NCBI RefSeq assembly: GCF_902459465.1
Contig: NC_047064.1
Coordinates: 3,870,762-3,934,761, forward strand
DNA from: Asterias rubens
Lineage: Eukaryota > Echinodermata > Asteroidea > Forcipulatida > Asteriidae
Direction: 5' to 3'
DNA: 64,000 nt
The notes beneath the pieces were generated by a model. It did not search any database. It was not told where the DNA came from and saw only the letters and a program-made list of their open reading frames with translations. How positions within the stretch are numbered: the first letter of the stretch is position 1; each line of letters begins with the position of its first letter. Made by a program: the position numbers and the translations under genes. Below, in pieces: positions 1 to 12,072 of the stretch.

Positions 1-592
1 GATCATTCAGAAGGTCATCTGAATCTATGATGACGGGGTCGGGATCCAGACCTTTATCTTTGATGTGTGAATATAAATCACACGTTGCCTGTATGAAAGA
101 GGATGCTCTCTTAAATGAAATTTTGCTAATGTCTGCCGTCGCTGGCATTTTTCCCTGTTTGGCCATGAGAGTTATCATTTCCGTCACCACTAAGTGCCAC
201 GACGGTAGTACCTTTGCAGGGTTGCGGATCAGGAAGGCATGACGGTAGCCAGAATCGGGAATGTAGTCAAACTTTCCTGGGATGCAAAACGTCAGCTCTT
301 TGCTGAACACCAACTTCTTGTCCGGGTACCCTGTCTCTAGATGATGTTTCAGCCACTCGTACGTGCAGATTGAGCTGTTGAAACCGGATTCAGGATCAGC
401 TTGGGCAACTTCTGATGCTGATGGTGACGGGCTTTTCTTGTCAAAGAACATTCCTTCCGGTCCGTAGCACATAGCAGTGGTGTACATCTCAAACAGCATT
501 TTCGAGTCGGGGACATTACTCATACATTTCACAAAAGTAGAAGAGACAGTCCGGGGATAAGACCATAGGATGACTTTGGTTTGCTCGGCCAT
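1..592 (-). CDS. Sulfotransferase-like P-loop protein, N-terminal part (gene runs off left edge)
   Basis: The minus strand is open from an ATG at 592-590 to the window edge, giving 197 codons with no stop. Residues 10-20 read WSYPRTVSSTF, which resembles the 5'-phosphosulfate binding loop of sulfotransferase-fold proteins. Residues 123-131 (RNPAKVLPS) resemble the downstream 3'-phosphate binding segment. The protein therefore looks like a cytosolic member of the broad sulfotransferase/P-loop family found in many marine invertebrates; the acceptor substrate cannot be told. No signal peptide or membrane helix is visible at the N-terminus. The exon starts at 643 after an acceptor whose polypyrimidine tract and AG lie at 658-644, so about 50 nt of 5' UTR precede the ATG on the same exon and a further 5' exon must exist. 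The 5' UTR holds a tiny uORF of five codons. The start is preferred because it is the first ATG in frame. Family call moderate, coding status firm. Confidence 0.78.
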   Translation of the reverse strand, partial: MAEQTKVILWSYPRTVSSTFVKCMSNVPDSKMLFEMYTTAMCYGPEGMFFDKKSPSPSASEVAQADPESGFNSSICTYEWLKHHLETGYPDKKLVFSKELTFCIPGKFDYIPDSGYRHAFLIRNPAKVLPSWHLVVTEMITLMAKQGKMPATADISKISFKRASSFIQATCDLYSHIKDKGLDPDPVIIDSDDLLND

Positions 593-643
593 TGTTACTC
601 AGATTTGTATCCAGATGGAATCAAGTCGTACAGTTCATGCAGT
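593..643 (-). other. 5' UTR part of sulfotransferase-like exon
   Basis: On the minus strand a clear acceptor (TTCTCATTTCAG) ends at 644, followed by about 50 nt of leader before the ATG at 592. The leader contains one short ATG frame of five codons that ends before the main ATG. The upstream first exon was not located. Confidence 0.6.
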
Positions 644-770
644 CTGAAATGAGAATAAATCAATCAACTGTGCAGTCTCAGAAAACCTAACCTGCGACAT
701 AAAATTGTACACAACATTGAACCCTATAATAAATATGTTATGAACTATTGGATGCAACTGTTTAGCTCAG

Positions 771-1141
771 TTTAAAGCCATTGGACACTTTCGGGAAACT
801 GTATTTTCCAAGGCCCACACCTCGTGTATCACAACTTATATATAAAATAACAAACCTGTGAAAATTTAGGCTCAATCGGTCATTGGAGTCGGGAGAAAAT
901 AACGGGAAAACCCACCCTTGTTTCCGCACGTTTTGCCATGTCATGACATGTGTTTACTTTAAATCCGTAATTCTCGATGTCGAAAATTTATATTGTTTTA
1001 ATGTTTTCTCAAAAAGTAACGCATTTCATGGAACAATATTTCAAGAGAAGTCTTTCATCATTACCTTCTGTAAATCCTGTAAGTTATGTAAATCTGTGAA
1101 CCCCTTTCTTTTTTTTCTGTACCGAAAGTAAAATGGCTTTA
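771..1141 (+). repeat. MITE family B, copy 1
   Basis: Full-length element of about 370 bp with terminal inverted repeats TTTAAAGCCATTGGACACTT and a matching end AATGGCTTTAA. The interior shares CCTGTGAAAATTTAGGCTCA and CATGTCATGACATGTGTTTA with copies at 46145, 51581 and 53804. No coding capacity. Confidence 0.85.
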
Positions 1142-1320
1142 ATAGTAATTTGTCTTTGTTCAACCCCAAATCAATTCAATTTAAGATGACATTTTATTTC
1201 ATGCAAGAGTTAATAAAGTAAATATTGCACTAGAAACTAATAAGTAGCCTTGTGATTATTGTGAGAGGGGGGAGAACATAAGGTATCAAACCAAGGCTTT
1301 ACGTTTATAGAAAACAACCT

Positions 1321-1577
1321 GGGCCCAATTTCATGGCTCTGCTTACCGTAAGCACAGAATCGGCGCTTACAGAAGCAGGGAATTATGTGCTTACGGCAAG
1401 CGAATTGCACAGGGTAGCGGCGAATTTTGGCTTCTGCGTGTGCGTACTCGACATTACTAGGCATTTTAAGCTTTTAAATACAGGTAGCACAGAAATTCGG
1501 TGCTTGCATGTACATGTAAGCAGAGAGTTGTTAAATGGAAGTGCAGAATTCGGCGCTGAGCAGAGCCATGTGGGCCC
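1321..1577 (+). repeat. MITE family F
   Basis: Inverted ends GGCCCAATTTCATGGCTCTG and CAGAGCCATGTGGGCCC with interior GGCGAATTTTGGCTTCTGCG. Other copies at 26332-26556, and shorter ones at 8727-8844 and 10500-10603. Confidence 0.75.
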
Positions 1578-2195
1578 GAAAAAACCATGGGAAAAAAAAT
1601 GACATCCTAAACATGAACGAGATAGACAAGAAAAAACCCAATCCCAAAACATGGGGAGACCGACACGACTGAAAAAGACATTACACAGGGATGATAAATA
1701 TAAGATTTTATCTGAATTCAGACTTTATGAAGTCAACCTGGCAAACAAATTAAGTTTTTTTTTCCTTCCAAAATGAGCTAAACCTTGCTCTTTGATCTAC
1801 TTCTGTAGCACTGAGGATACCGTTTCCATAACTTCCTTGAGGTCTACATTTGTATGTATAACTCCCAGGGGTTGCCAAAAGGTTGAGATGTCATCATGTC
1901 AATGTTCCTCCAGAGATCTGGGTCCTGGTTTCAGATTTCTTTTCTCTGCAGTGACTCTCACCCACCCTCCCCCCCCCCCTCAACTACATGACAAGTATAA
2001 CAAGAGTAATTTATCAATAATCACACATAAATGTACTCGGGGCTTGAACCCACTCCTGGACTGCAGGCCTGAGGCCACTAGTTTGAGTGTTGGGCCAGTA
2101 GACTTATGACTGGAGTCTTTTATGTTTTTTTTTTATATTATTGAATGATAATGAAGTTCAAGTGTTGATTTTGATCTGCCCAAAAATACCATTCG

Positions 2196-2556
2196 AGGCA
2201 TAGACACTATTGGTAATTTACCAGTAGTCAAAATAATTGTTAGCATAAAAACTTCCTTGGTAATGAGCAAGGGAGAACTGGTGATAGCATAACACATTGT
2301 GAGTTCTAAAGTACACGTAGCGTAGTTTTTGAGAAAGAAGTAATTACTCACTAAAATGTTTCAATTGAGTTCAAGACCTCAGCAGAGGTCTCGAATTCAA
2401 GCATCTGAAAACACACAACTTGTCAAAAGGGTATTTTTTCTTCTGATTATTCTCTCGCAAGTTTGATGACCAATTGAGTCCAAATTTTGCCCAGGTTTGT
2501 TAATATATGCATGATTATGTTGGGATACACCAAGTGAGAAGACTGTTTGTGATACG
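2196..2556 (-). repeat. MITE family A, diverged copy
   Basis: Contains GACACTATTGGTAATTTACC, the family pair AGACCTCAGCAGAGGTCTCG and GGATACACCAAGTGAGAAGAC. Ends have decayed. Confidence 0.7.
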
Positions 2557-3211
2557 TAGTGTCGCAGCTATTGGCTCATTTGAACTATTTACTAAAATAC
2601 TTACGATTAGAAAAACTCCAGCAAGGTACAATATTTCTTACATCAACCATGCATCAACGAGCCACATCCCAGCAATGCAGTAGATGTGCAGGTGATCTTG
2701 CTCTTGCTTTTTATTTGATCATTGAACTGTTTATATGGCCCCCAAAAATAATGTTCTGTTTCTGTTTACGCGAACTGTGCTAATTTTATGGCACCTAACC
2801 ATAACAATTTATTTTGTGTAAAATAAAAGAAACAAACAAGGGGAAAAGTATCTTCTGATTTCTCTATGGTTTGACCCTCTTTTATGATTCACTCGGCCGT
2901 ATAACACTAACAGGTTCCCCTACCAGCAGAAAAATATCCACTTTAGTCCAACAATGATTTCCGGTCAGTCTGATTGTAGCTTTACAAGATTTATGATACC
3001 ATTTACTATACGAAATGACCCCCAAAAAGTGCTCCGACACAATAAAAAATACAATATAAATAAAGCAAAATGTGTTTGTTCAGGCATAGAGGAAGGACAG
3101 TATGGTTCAGGTGGCTTTAATACTGGTACATTGCTTTTAAAATATATTTCTTTTGTCAATTTCATATCTGCTAGGTAGTACTACATGTACATTTAGGTCA
3201 ATAACGGAATG

Positions 3212-3594
3212 TTTAAAGGACACTATTGGTTATTACTCAAAATAAATATTTTACATAAAACCTTTCTTGGTGACGAGTAATAGGGAGAGGTTGATGGTAT
3301 AAAACATTGTGTGAAACAGCTCCCTCTGAAGTGCCATAGTTTTCGAGAAAGAAGTAATTTTCCACGAGTTTGATTTCGAGACCTCAAGTTTAGAACTTGA
3401 GGTCTCGAAATCAAGCATCAGAAAGCACACAACTTTGTGTGACAAGGGTGTTTTTTCATTCATTATATTATCTCGCAACTTCTACGACCGATTGAGCTCA
3501 AATTTTCACAGGTTTGTTATTCTATGCATATGTTGAGATACACCAAGTGAGAAGACTGGTCTTTGACATTTACCAATAGTGTCCACTGTCTTTA
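3212..3594 (-). repeat. MITE family A, full copy
   Basis: Begins TTTAAAGGACACTATTGGTT and ends CCAATAGTGTCCACTGTCTTT. A central perfect hairpin (CGAGACCTCAAGTT / AACTTGAGGTCTCG) is typical of the family. Confidence 0.85.
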
Positions 3595-3638
3595 ACGGAA
3601 TGTTGAATATAAACAAATGTCAAATATAACAGATTTGT

Positions 3639-3790
3639 TTGCAGGATTTGAAATTTTGCATTGTGGAAAAAGGATATGGAAAGGTTTGCGGTAACACCAT
3701 GTAATGACTATCTCTAATGAGTTGGGGTGGTTCTGAAATGAACCATTGGTTTCAACTCAACGATTTGTTTGTGTTTACTTCAGATTTGTT
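3639..3790 (+). repeat. Dispersed repeat family K, copy 1
   Basis: Shares GGTTTGCGGTAACACCATGT and AATGAGTTGGGGTGGTTCTG with 28483-28640 and 62037-62192. The other two end in CGACGTTTCGATCAGTATGC-like sequence. Class unknown. Confidence 0.65.
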
Positions 3791-4149
3791 TGTGTTTACC
3801 AACTCACACCTCTTTTCATTTGTTACTTGAGCATGTTGAGTTGTGAGAAGGGATACAACGAACTCAGTTATTCTATGTCAGGCCCCGAATTTTTCACTGG
3901 ACCGCAAGCCTGAAGCCTGGTTCATGATTGCATGTTTTGACATCAAAGCTCTGTTTTTTATTTGGATATTCGCAGGCGTTTTCCACATCACAACTGTCTA
4001 TCTACACTCTGAATGAAGAATAACCATGATAACAATAGAAATATTTTCGAAAGCGTTGTTTCTTTTCACAAGTAACTATAACAAATCTTACTTTTGTAAA
4101 TTGGGACAAAGAATAGATGTTTAGTAGACAGAGCCAGTCACATATTTTG

Positions 4150-4455
4150 TGTCTGTGAAAATTTGAGCTCAATCGATCGTCGAAGTTGCGAGATAATAAT
4201 GAAAGAAACAAAAACGCCCTCCTCACACGTACATGTAGTTGTGTGCTTTCAGATTCGTGATTTCGAGACCTCAAGCTCTAAATCTGAGGTCTCGATAAAA
4301 ATTCATGGAAAATGACTTCTTTCTCGAAAAACTACGTTACTTCAGAGGGAGTCGTTTCTCACAATGTTTTATACTATCAACAGCTCCCCATTACTTGTTA
4401 CCAAGTGAGGTTTTATGCTAATAATTGTTTTGAGTAATTACCAATAATGTCTTTA
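4150..4455 (+). repeat. MITE family A, 5'-truncated copy
   Basis: Carries the body (GTGAAAATTTGAGCTCAATC; CGAGACCTCAAGC) and the right end TAATTACCAATAATGTCTTTA, but the left end is missing. Confidence 0.7.
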
Positions 4456-5039
4456 ACATTAGGGTGGGCTTTATACGTGCTATACAAGCACTTCCCTGCA
4501 ACGAGCTGATGAACAATATTTTCTGCTGTCTTGATACTGCTGTAATGCTGTAAAAAGACTTACGACTCTAATATTATTGAAATTCTTCTCCTGAAGACGA
4601 GCAGAGTATACTGTTAGAAACGTCGAGACCAAAACGGCTCTTTTCAGATTTTACTCATGCTTGTACCCGCAAGTTTACTATTCATATTTATATTTATAGT
4701 TACTCTTATTATTGAAATTATATTTCATTCGATATGGATGAAAGATGTCAATTATGAATTTATGAATAAAAAAGGATAATGATGGTGCCACAAATGATTG
4801 TGCCAGATGTTTTATTGCTTAGGTATATGATTTGATCAACATGGGGGTATGGACAGTGTTGAAAGTGTTTCAAGCATCAGTGAATTTAATATATATGGAT
4901 AATTGAAACATGAAATGCCTGTGGAAGTTCGAGGGTTTTAGAAGCTCTTTGAATCAAAATTGAAGCTGGCTTCTTTAAGACAAAATTTGAACAAAAGTTT
5001 AAAGACTATTAAACAAAAATTGATTGGCAGCATGTTACA

Positions 5040-5220
5040 CCATAGCAGCACCTTATAAACCATTAAGTAGTGCTATGTACATGTATAAGGATTACATGTA
5101 GGTCTCATAATTCAAATGTAGTCCGACATACCCTGCAGGAAAAGACTAAATAATGTATAAAGCGCTTTGAGCGTTACTGAGTGGTGGAAATGCGCTCTAT
5201 AAGAAGCTACTATTATTATC
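5040..5220 (+). mobile_element. SINE 3' part, before the HIGD1 exon
   Basis: TAGGTCTCATAATTCAAATG, GCGCTTTGAGCG and ATTATTATCATT match SINE tails at 43310-43395. The element ends about 30 bp before the HIGD1 acceptor. Confidence 0.6.
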
Positions 5221-5252
5221 ATTTAACCTTCCTGTCTGTTTGCAATACTCAG

Positions 5253-5431
5253 GTCTCACCGCATTGGTTGGTGCTTTGGTGTGGGGCGCAGTCTCATACA
5301 AGCACAGAAAGGGAATGTCGACCTCCATATACCTGATGAGGCTCCGTGTCGCTGCGCAGACGTGTGTAGTGGGCGCCATGACCATCGGAGCGGGATACAC
5401 AATGTTAAAAGACTCCAAAAAGAAGGACTAA
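5253..5431 (+). CDS. HIG1 domain protein (HIGD1-type), last coding exon
   Basis: After an acceptor ending at 5252 the exon encodes the C-terminal 59 residues of a HIG1 protein, ending in TAA at 5429-5431. It opens with a hydrophobic helix (LTALVGALVWGAVSY), then a basic loop, then IYLMRLRVAAQ, which fits the HIG1 motif (Q/I)x3(R/H)xRx3Q exactly. A second hydrophobic helix (CVVGAMTIGAGY) and a lysine-rich tail follow. HIG1 proteins are small two-helix proteins of the mitochondrial inner membrane that associate with cytochrome c oxidase and respiratory supercomplexes. The sequence is closer to HIGD1A than to HIGD2A, notably AAQxxVVGAMT. The exon begins at the second base of a codon, so at least one upstream coding exon is needed; I could not find it in 700-5230. 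It may be very short or lie beyond the left edge with the sulfotransferase gene nested in the intron. Confidence 0.85.
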
Positions 5432-5791
5432 GAAGTATGCACCCTAGCGCTTTTTATCCTATTTGAATGCCTGCCATAGATATACTTTTTAATTGAGTCA
5501 CGAACATGGTGTTTTAAAAACAATAGTTGGCCAGTACATGTAGTAATGAACCCTTATGCACTGACGCCATCACAAGTGCAATGGAAGACACACATCTGCG
5601 TACGCACAGTGCACAGGATGGGCCAATGAGCAACCTTGACCTCAAAACGAGGGCGCCCTATTCTAATGACGTCATATGCAAAAGGTCTATAGTTACCAAA
5701 GTACGTGTATCAGAAACTTTTTCAATATTTTTAATCATGTAGAAAGTTTTACTTCGCTTACCACAAAAGTGGTTTAAAATATTCATACATT

Positions 5792-6184
5792 TTTAAAGAC
5801 AGTCGACACTATTGGTAATTGTCAAAGACTAGTGTTCACAGTTACATGTAGTGTATCTCAACATATGCATAATATAACAAACCTGTGAAAATTTGAACTC
5901 AATCAGTCATCGAATTTGCGAGATAACAATGAAAGAAAAAACACCCTTGTCACACGAAGTTGTGTGCTTTCTGATGCTTGATTTCGAGACCTCAAATTCT
6001 AAACTTGAGGTCTCGAAATCAAATTTGTGACAAATTACTTCTTTCTCGAAAACTATGTCACTTCAGAGGGAGCTGTTTCTCACAATGTTTTATACCATCA
6101 ACCTCTCCCCATTACTTGTAATCAAGAAAGGTTTTATGATGATAATTGTTTTGAGTAATTACCAATAGTGTCCACTGCCTTTAA
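5792..6184 (+). repeat. MITE family A, full copy
   Basis: Left end TTTAAAGACAGTCGACACTA, right end AATAGTGTCCACTGCCTTTAA, with the central CGAGACCTCAAATTCTAAAC / GAGGTCTCG hairpin. Confidence 0.85.
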
Positions 6185-6600
6185 ATATTAGAAATACCAA
6201 ATTCATTTTGTGTGTGTTTAACTTATCTCTGCTTAGACCTACCTGCTCAGCTCCTTGTAGAATAAGACACTGTTGCCAAAGAGAAGAAGCAAAACGTTTC
6301 CTTCTTTGCTTATTTTATTCAGTACCTGCTACCCGCCGTTAAATATCTTTTGTTTGTAGGCCTATTCTATTTTAAGAAGCAACAGTCTGTTATCTAAGAC
6401 TCAAAACATGCACTTAGTATAAATTCCTTTTTAGGTTTAGCTTTAAATTCCTGGATTGCTTTAAAAATCCAAGTAGTTATTGGGCTTTCATGTGGAGGAT
6501 GGTTTATTGTTCTCCATCTTCAGCCTTTTTTGCATCAAACTGGGTCCAGGCAAATATTGATCACAGTTACACCAAGAGTTTACTGAACATAAAAATGTGT

Positions 6601-6702
6601 TTGGTAAAGAACTCTGGCCAGCTGTTGGTAAAGAACTCTGGCCAGTTGTTGGTAAAGAACTCTGGCCAGTTGTTGGTAAAGAACTCTGGCCAGTTGTTGG
6701 TA
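6601..6702. repeat. 24-bp minisatellite, four copies
   Basis: TTGGTAAAGAACTCTGGCCA recurs at 6601, 6625, 6649 and 6673 with only one substitution (GCTG to GTTG). Confidence 0.9.
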
Positions 6703-6994
6703 TTACAAAACATTGTTATAAAAGACACCATTTGAAGTGATATAGTTTAAGAGAAAGAGGTTATTTTTCACACAAAAATATGAATCTGACAAAGGCTTCA
6801 GGGATGAAGTCAATGTTTTGAAGTTAACAGGACACTTATAAAGGGGCAACAGGGCCAAGTATGGAACCAGGGCAACAGAGGCATTGGCTTTTGTGGCCTA
6901 TGTGTGTTTCCTGGCCTGAAAATTATATTTCCCTCATAGGGAAAACATTCCCTGACAGGAATGAAGTATGGTTACTGCTAATGTTATGTTAGTA

Positions 6995-7285
6995 ACAATA
7001 ATATCAACTCTTATATAGCGCAATTCCAAAGAATGATCATTGCGTTTTGAACATCATTGCCCCTGGGCTACTCGAACATTTATTTAATTCCTTAATCCAT
7101 CTCGGCACCATGGGGAGTTTATACAGCCTGTGCTGCCAAGTACGTAGCGCACTAAGCTAAATCAATTACAAGACCCATCTCTGTCTTCCTAGGTACCCCT
7201 TTACCACACGGTGTTTAGAAGGACACAAGTGTCATGACCGGGATTCGAACCCACACCCTGCTGCGTAGGTGCTTTATTCTTGATA
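6995..7285 (-). mobile_element. Diverged tRNA-derived SINE
   Basis: ATATAGCGCAATTCC tail at left and GACCGGGATTCGAACCCACA (reverse B box) near 7237. Confidence 0.6.
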
Positions 7286-8726
7286 ACTCCAGAACCCATG
7301 TATTGCAATGACGCTAGTAATGAGTTTACTAATTTAAATTTATTCTGAAAACTAAAACGGTTTTAATAAACTGTGCTTTTCAAAACTCCAAAATTTTCCA
7401 TCCTGCTATAATAATTTTAATTCTAAATGTTGGTATTTTTTTCTTTAAATTAATCTCATATTAAAGTGTGAATAAGATTTTATTTTATATTTTTTGTTTT
7501 TAATTATCTGTTAAACAGAAATAATAAACCTCCAGAAAGGTCCAACTGAATAACAATTTTCAAAGTTTGTTTAGTATGAAAGTTCTTTCCTTTGTTGCAC
7601 CCTCCAGTAAAAAGAAAACCTCTGTATTTTTTAAACCCTCCAGAAATAAACAAGAAAAGGGGTAATCTTTCAGAGTCAAGGCACATTACTGTGATGGGAT
7701 TCGAAGCCCCAATTTTTTTTTTTCACAGCTCAATAAGAGAAAACATTAAATCTTTGATATTGCACTTTAGGATTTTGGGACACAATCACATCAAAAACCT
7801 TTTCAGCTGTTACTTTTATAACTCTTGAGTTTAAGTTATGGCACAAAAAGTGTATCGGACCTGTATTGCCTGCCAGAAAGGGCCTGGATGGTACACTTAT
7901 TCACTCTTTTTGTAAACTAAAGTTTCACACCCTGTATACAAAATGAACCTACATTTAGGATTGATTGATTTGGGACCAGAGTTAATTGTGTACGGAAATA
8001 ATTGTTGTTATGATTTTATTGCCAACCCTTTTGATTATTTCTAGATTAGAGATTTAATTCAGAGTGCGAATGAACATCTGATGCAGATGTAGATTTATTT
8101 TTATATTTGGGGAAATTTGTTGCTTTAGAAACACATTTGAGTTTTTGGATTGAGGATTTTTGATTGTATTTTTTGCCCTATGAAAATCAGTAAAATGTGT
8201 TTTAAAAATCCTGACAAAATCTTGAAACACCAGATCACTTGTGTGCTATCCCTCATAATTAAAACTATCCCTATTTAATATTTCGAGACAGACTCTACTT
8301 GGGTCGAAACGTCAGGCCATTAATAATTGATGCATTTGTACCATAGGTCCTTCCGTTTGGTAAGCAGTTTGCAACAGCTAATTCTATGTCCTATTTGATA
8401 TTTCAATGGTTAAACTTCCCACCTATATTGTCAATATGAATGTTGAATGTATTTGTGTTAACAACTTGGACAGCTGTTGTACTAGGTCAAGACAGACTTT
8501 TCCAAGGTCCTTGTTATTCTTCTGTCTGGAGATCCCAGATCCGAACCCACTGATGAGCTCACACAACCATACAAAACCTGGAGGGATCATGTTTGCATTA
8601 GACCCTATATTTGTATTGTGAGTGACCCACATACACTCAGAATCCAATCTGTAATGATTATGCTGGTTTTTTCCTAAGTAATGTCTATGTCTGGAACTCT
8701 GGAAATGATTATGCACTTTTTCTGCT

Positions 8727-8844
8727 GGGTCCAATTTCATCTCTCTGCTTACTGAGGAATTCTGCGCTTATGGCGCCCTGTAGATCACATATGTTTATGG
8801 GCTGTAAGCGCATAATTCCTCGGAAGCAGAGCCATGGGGCCAAT
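8727..8844. repeat. Short MITE of family F type
   Basis: Inverted ends CCAATTTCATCTCTCTGCTTAC and GAAGCAGAGCCATGGGGCC enclose about 80 bp of palindromic sequence around GCGCTTATGG. Confidence 0.55.
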
Positions 8845-9082
8845 TTCATTGAGCTGTTTAAGCAAAAAATTTGCTTAAGCACGAAAATAGCTCGCTTATT
8901 TTACACATGTTACTAGCCCAAATTTCATGCCATATACATTGCTTGTGACTGGTATTGAGCTGTTGTTTACTTAGCATAACAACTGAGTGGAGTCTTGGCC
9001 GGTTAATCTGATTTTACTAAGCAAGTATTTTTTCGCTTAAGCAAAATTTTGTGCTTAAGCAGCTCTATGAAATTGGGCCATG
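8838..9082. repeat. MITE family G
   Basis: Ends GGGGCCAATTTCATTGAGCT and AGCTCTATGAAATTGGGCC with subterminal TTTGCTTAAGCAC. The interior (GCTCGCTTATTTTACACATG) recurs at 23141. Shorter relatives at 11751-11950, 19682-19895 and 33848-33991. Confidence 0.75.
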
Positions 9083-9992
9083 ATAGTGGGCCCTGATCAG
9101 CTGATATTCTCTGTTTCTTCTTCAACTGATTTGTTGCAGATAGGTGCTATTTAAAAAATAAAAATAAAAAACCCATAGTCTACGAAGAATGCACAAATTA
9201 CTTGAAGCATTCAGAGTCGTGTTTGTGTGGGGTCCCAACAATATCTCATGTTGTATTTTTTAAACTAAACTGTTAATAATATTATGTGAAGAAAAAAAAT
9301 CATTGAGTATCATCTCATATAAAAATTCAAAACTCCAACTCCTTGACTGAAGAAAAATAAAATTTCAAGAAATGTTTTACCATAAATTTGGCATGGCAAA
9401 CTGACTTTCCCTTCATGTTTTAAATATCGCACCCATTCCGTCTAATAATGTAGATTAACATTTTGAATGAATTAAACCGGTTGGTGATTTGTTTTAACAC
9501 TTTAGTTATATTTGGTGCTGTCTTTTGCAAAAAAATTTTTGTTTAAATAGCTGCTAAAGCCACTTGCATAGACTTTGTACCGTGTAAGCTGTACTTGTAG
9601 CTCACTGTACTGTTCTTGGGTTTATTCTGATCCCGTAAGTGACCTTCCATTATTCTATTTATGTTTTGTTATCCATTGATAGATGTATCTTGAAGTGCTT
9701 TCAATATATGTATAGCTAAATACAAGTGTGTAGTTTTATCTTCCATCTGCATTTTAAAGCTTTGTCAACAATTTTAGCAACATTTATCCAAAAATATGCT
9801 TAGTATGATTAATAATTGCCTTGTCAAAATTGAAATTGTTATTGAAATAAATAAACCAAAGAAACAAGTAAATCTGTTTTGATATTTTGTAATTTTATGC
9901 GTTGGTTGAAAACAACAGCCAATGTGAAATAACTTAAATTCAATATATGGCAGGTAGGTTATAGGATTGTGCATTTGACGTTACAAGATGGA

Positions 9993-10378
9993 TTAAAGGC
10001 AGTGGACACTATTGGTAATTATCAAAGACCAGTCTTCTCACTTGGTGTATCTCAACATATGCATAAAATAACAAACCTGTGAAAATTTGAGCTCTATCGG
10101 TCATCGAAGTTGCGAGATAATAATGAAAGAAAAAACACCCTTGTCACACGAAGTTGTGTGCATTTAGATGGTTGATTTCGAGACCTCAAGTTCTAAACCT
10201 GAGGTCTCGAAATCAAATTCGTGGAAAATTACTTCTTTCTCGAAAACTATGGCACTTCAGAGGGAGCCATTTCTCACAATGTTTTTTACCATCAACCTCT
10301 CCCCATTACTCGTCACCAAGAAAGGTTTTATGCTAATAATTATTTTAAGTAACTACCAATAGTGTCCACTGCCTTTAA
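9993..10378 (+). repeat. MITE family A, best-preserved copy
   Basis: Left end TTAAAGGCAGTGGACACTAT and right end ATAGTGTCCACTGCCTTTAA are perfect inverted copies. Interior has GTGTATCTCAACATATGCAT and the CGAGACCTC hairpin. Good reference copy for the family. Confidence 0.88.
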
Positions 10379-12072
10379 GCACACATGGTATTTTGCCTGA
10401 TAACCCGTGTCCAGCAAACACAGTTTTTATCTACTTTTTAAACTTACGCACCTGGAACCTGGTTACAAAAATGGGTGTTGTGAACCTGACTGGCCAGCGT
10501 CAAATTTCATGGCTCTGCTTACCGCAAATTAATCTGTGCTTACAGCACCCTTCTAAGCGCATAATTCTGTGGGTCTAAGCATACAATTCTGGTGAATTAG
10601 GCCCTCAAGTCACAAAGATAGCATCATGGTTTTTCTCCATAAGAAGACAAGTGACAATGTAGTAGGAAAATGACCACGGAATAGAAATGTGGAAAATTTA
10701 AAAATCAATAAAGAACACATGAACACATTTGTAAAAAAAAGTTAGTCTGAAAATGTCTTTATTCAGCTGAAAGATGGTTCAACCTATTTAACAATGATTT
10801 GATTTAAGTTATAGCATGCACATAAAGCACCAGTTTAAAGCAAACAAACGAAGACTTCAGGAAAAATAACTGTATTTTTAATTCTTCAGTGAAAGTGTGA
10901 GATCCCATTTAGGTTAAGGTTCAGGGGCTAGAGCCTTATTATTTTAAAGTAAATTTTTCTTCAACATCCTGTATTTTATTTTGGTTTATTATTGTAATTA
11001 CTTATACTCATATACTTTTTCCGAGGAGGGAAGTTTTTATAGTGCAACTTATCTAGAAATTAATTTATTTTTTAGATTAGTCGCATTGGTAGTAGAAAGA
11101 GGCCCCTCCCCCCATTAAGAGTATTCAATTCCACCTATCCCGAGTGTGTTTAAGACTCGGGTACCATGTAGAAGGCTTGTCCACTAAGCTCCCCCCAAAA
11201 CAAACCAATCACACCAGCAGACACGTGCCTAATAGTCTGAAAAACATTTGGCACTTATAAAGAAGTTTGTAAACAAGTTTGGCTATTTTGATTGCTGCGT
11301 TGTCTTTTGAGTGTGATATGGGACAGAGCAAAACTTGTGTGTCGTGTAAAAAAACTATCCCAGCAGATACCAGTGATAAACAGTTGTTAAGTTGGGTGGG
11401 TCTTAATGGACCGGTCTAATTCTCCCTCATATAACAGTGTAAGAACTCCTTGAGAAGTTTAAAAAAAACATACACCTGTTCTTTATCTACATTACGTTTA
11501 AATTTAACGACTACTCCTTCCAAGCTACATACATGTAAAATCTTAATTTATGTCATCAAATGTTAATATACTATTCTGGATAATCTCAATTTTAAACAAT
11601 TTGTACCCAAAAGTGAATTTTTCCAGTAATTTTGTTTTTTTATGACAAATGCAAAAGTTTTTTTTACAATCACTGAAGAAATATGCTGATATTGAGATAG
11701 GCAGCTATCTGAACCTGACATACAGCCGAGTCATCGCAGAACGGGTACAGATCTGGCCCTAATTTCATAGCTGCTTAAGCACCGAAAGTAGCTAAGCACA
11801 GCAGCATTTGCCTGACCAGATAAAGAATACCAGCAAAATGCCATGTCACAACTACAATTTGTGATTGCGTGGTATCCTGCTCATTTCTGCTAAGCAGGAA
11901 ATTGTTAAGCACACTTTTCTGCTTAAGCGGCTCTAAGAAATTCAGTCCCACAGCTACACGTAGCACTTCCTTCAAACTCTACACGACTGGGATGCGCTCC
12001 CCCGAAAATATTTCAACTGCCCACAGTTAGTTCAAGGGAGCAACCAGTTCCTACAAGCACAATCTCTTTACT

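Noticed and set aside
8290-8390. Possible retroelement end (CGAAACGTCAGGCC, similar at 40320 and 4618)
   Set aside because: Short shared motifs suggest old retroelement tails, but no reverse transcriptase frame is visible, so no class is claimed.
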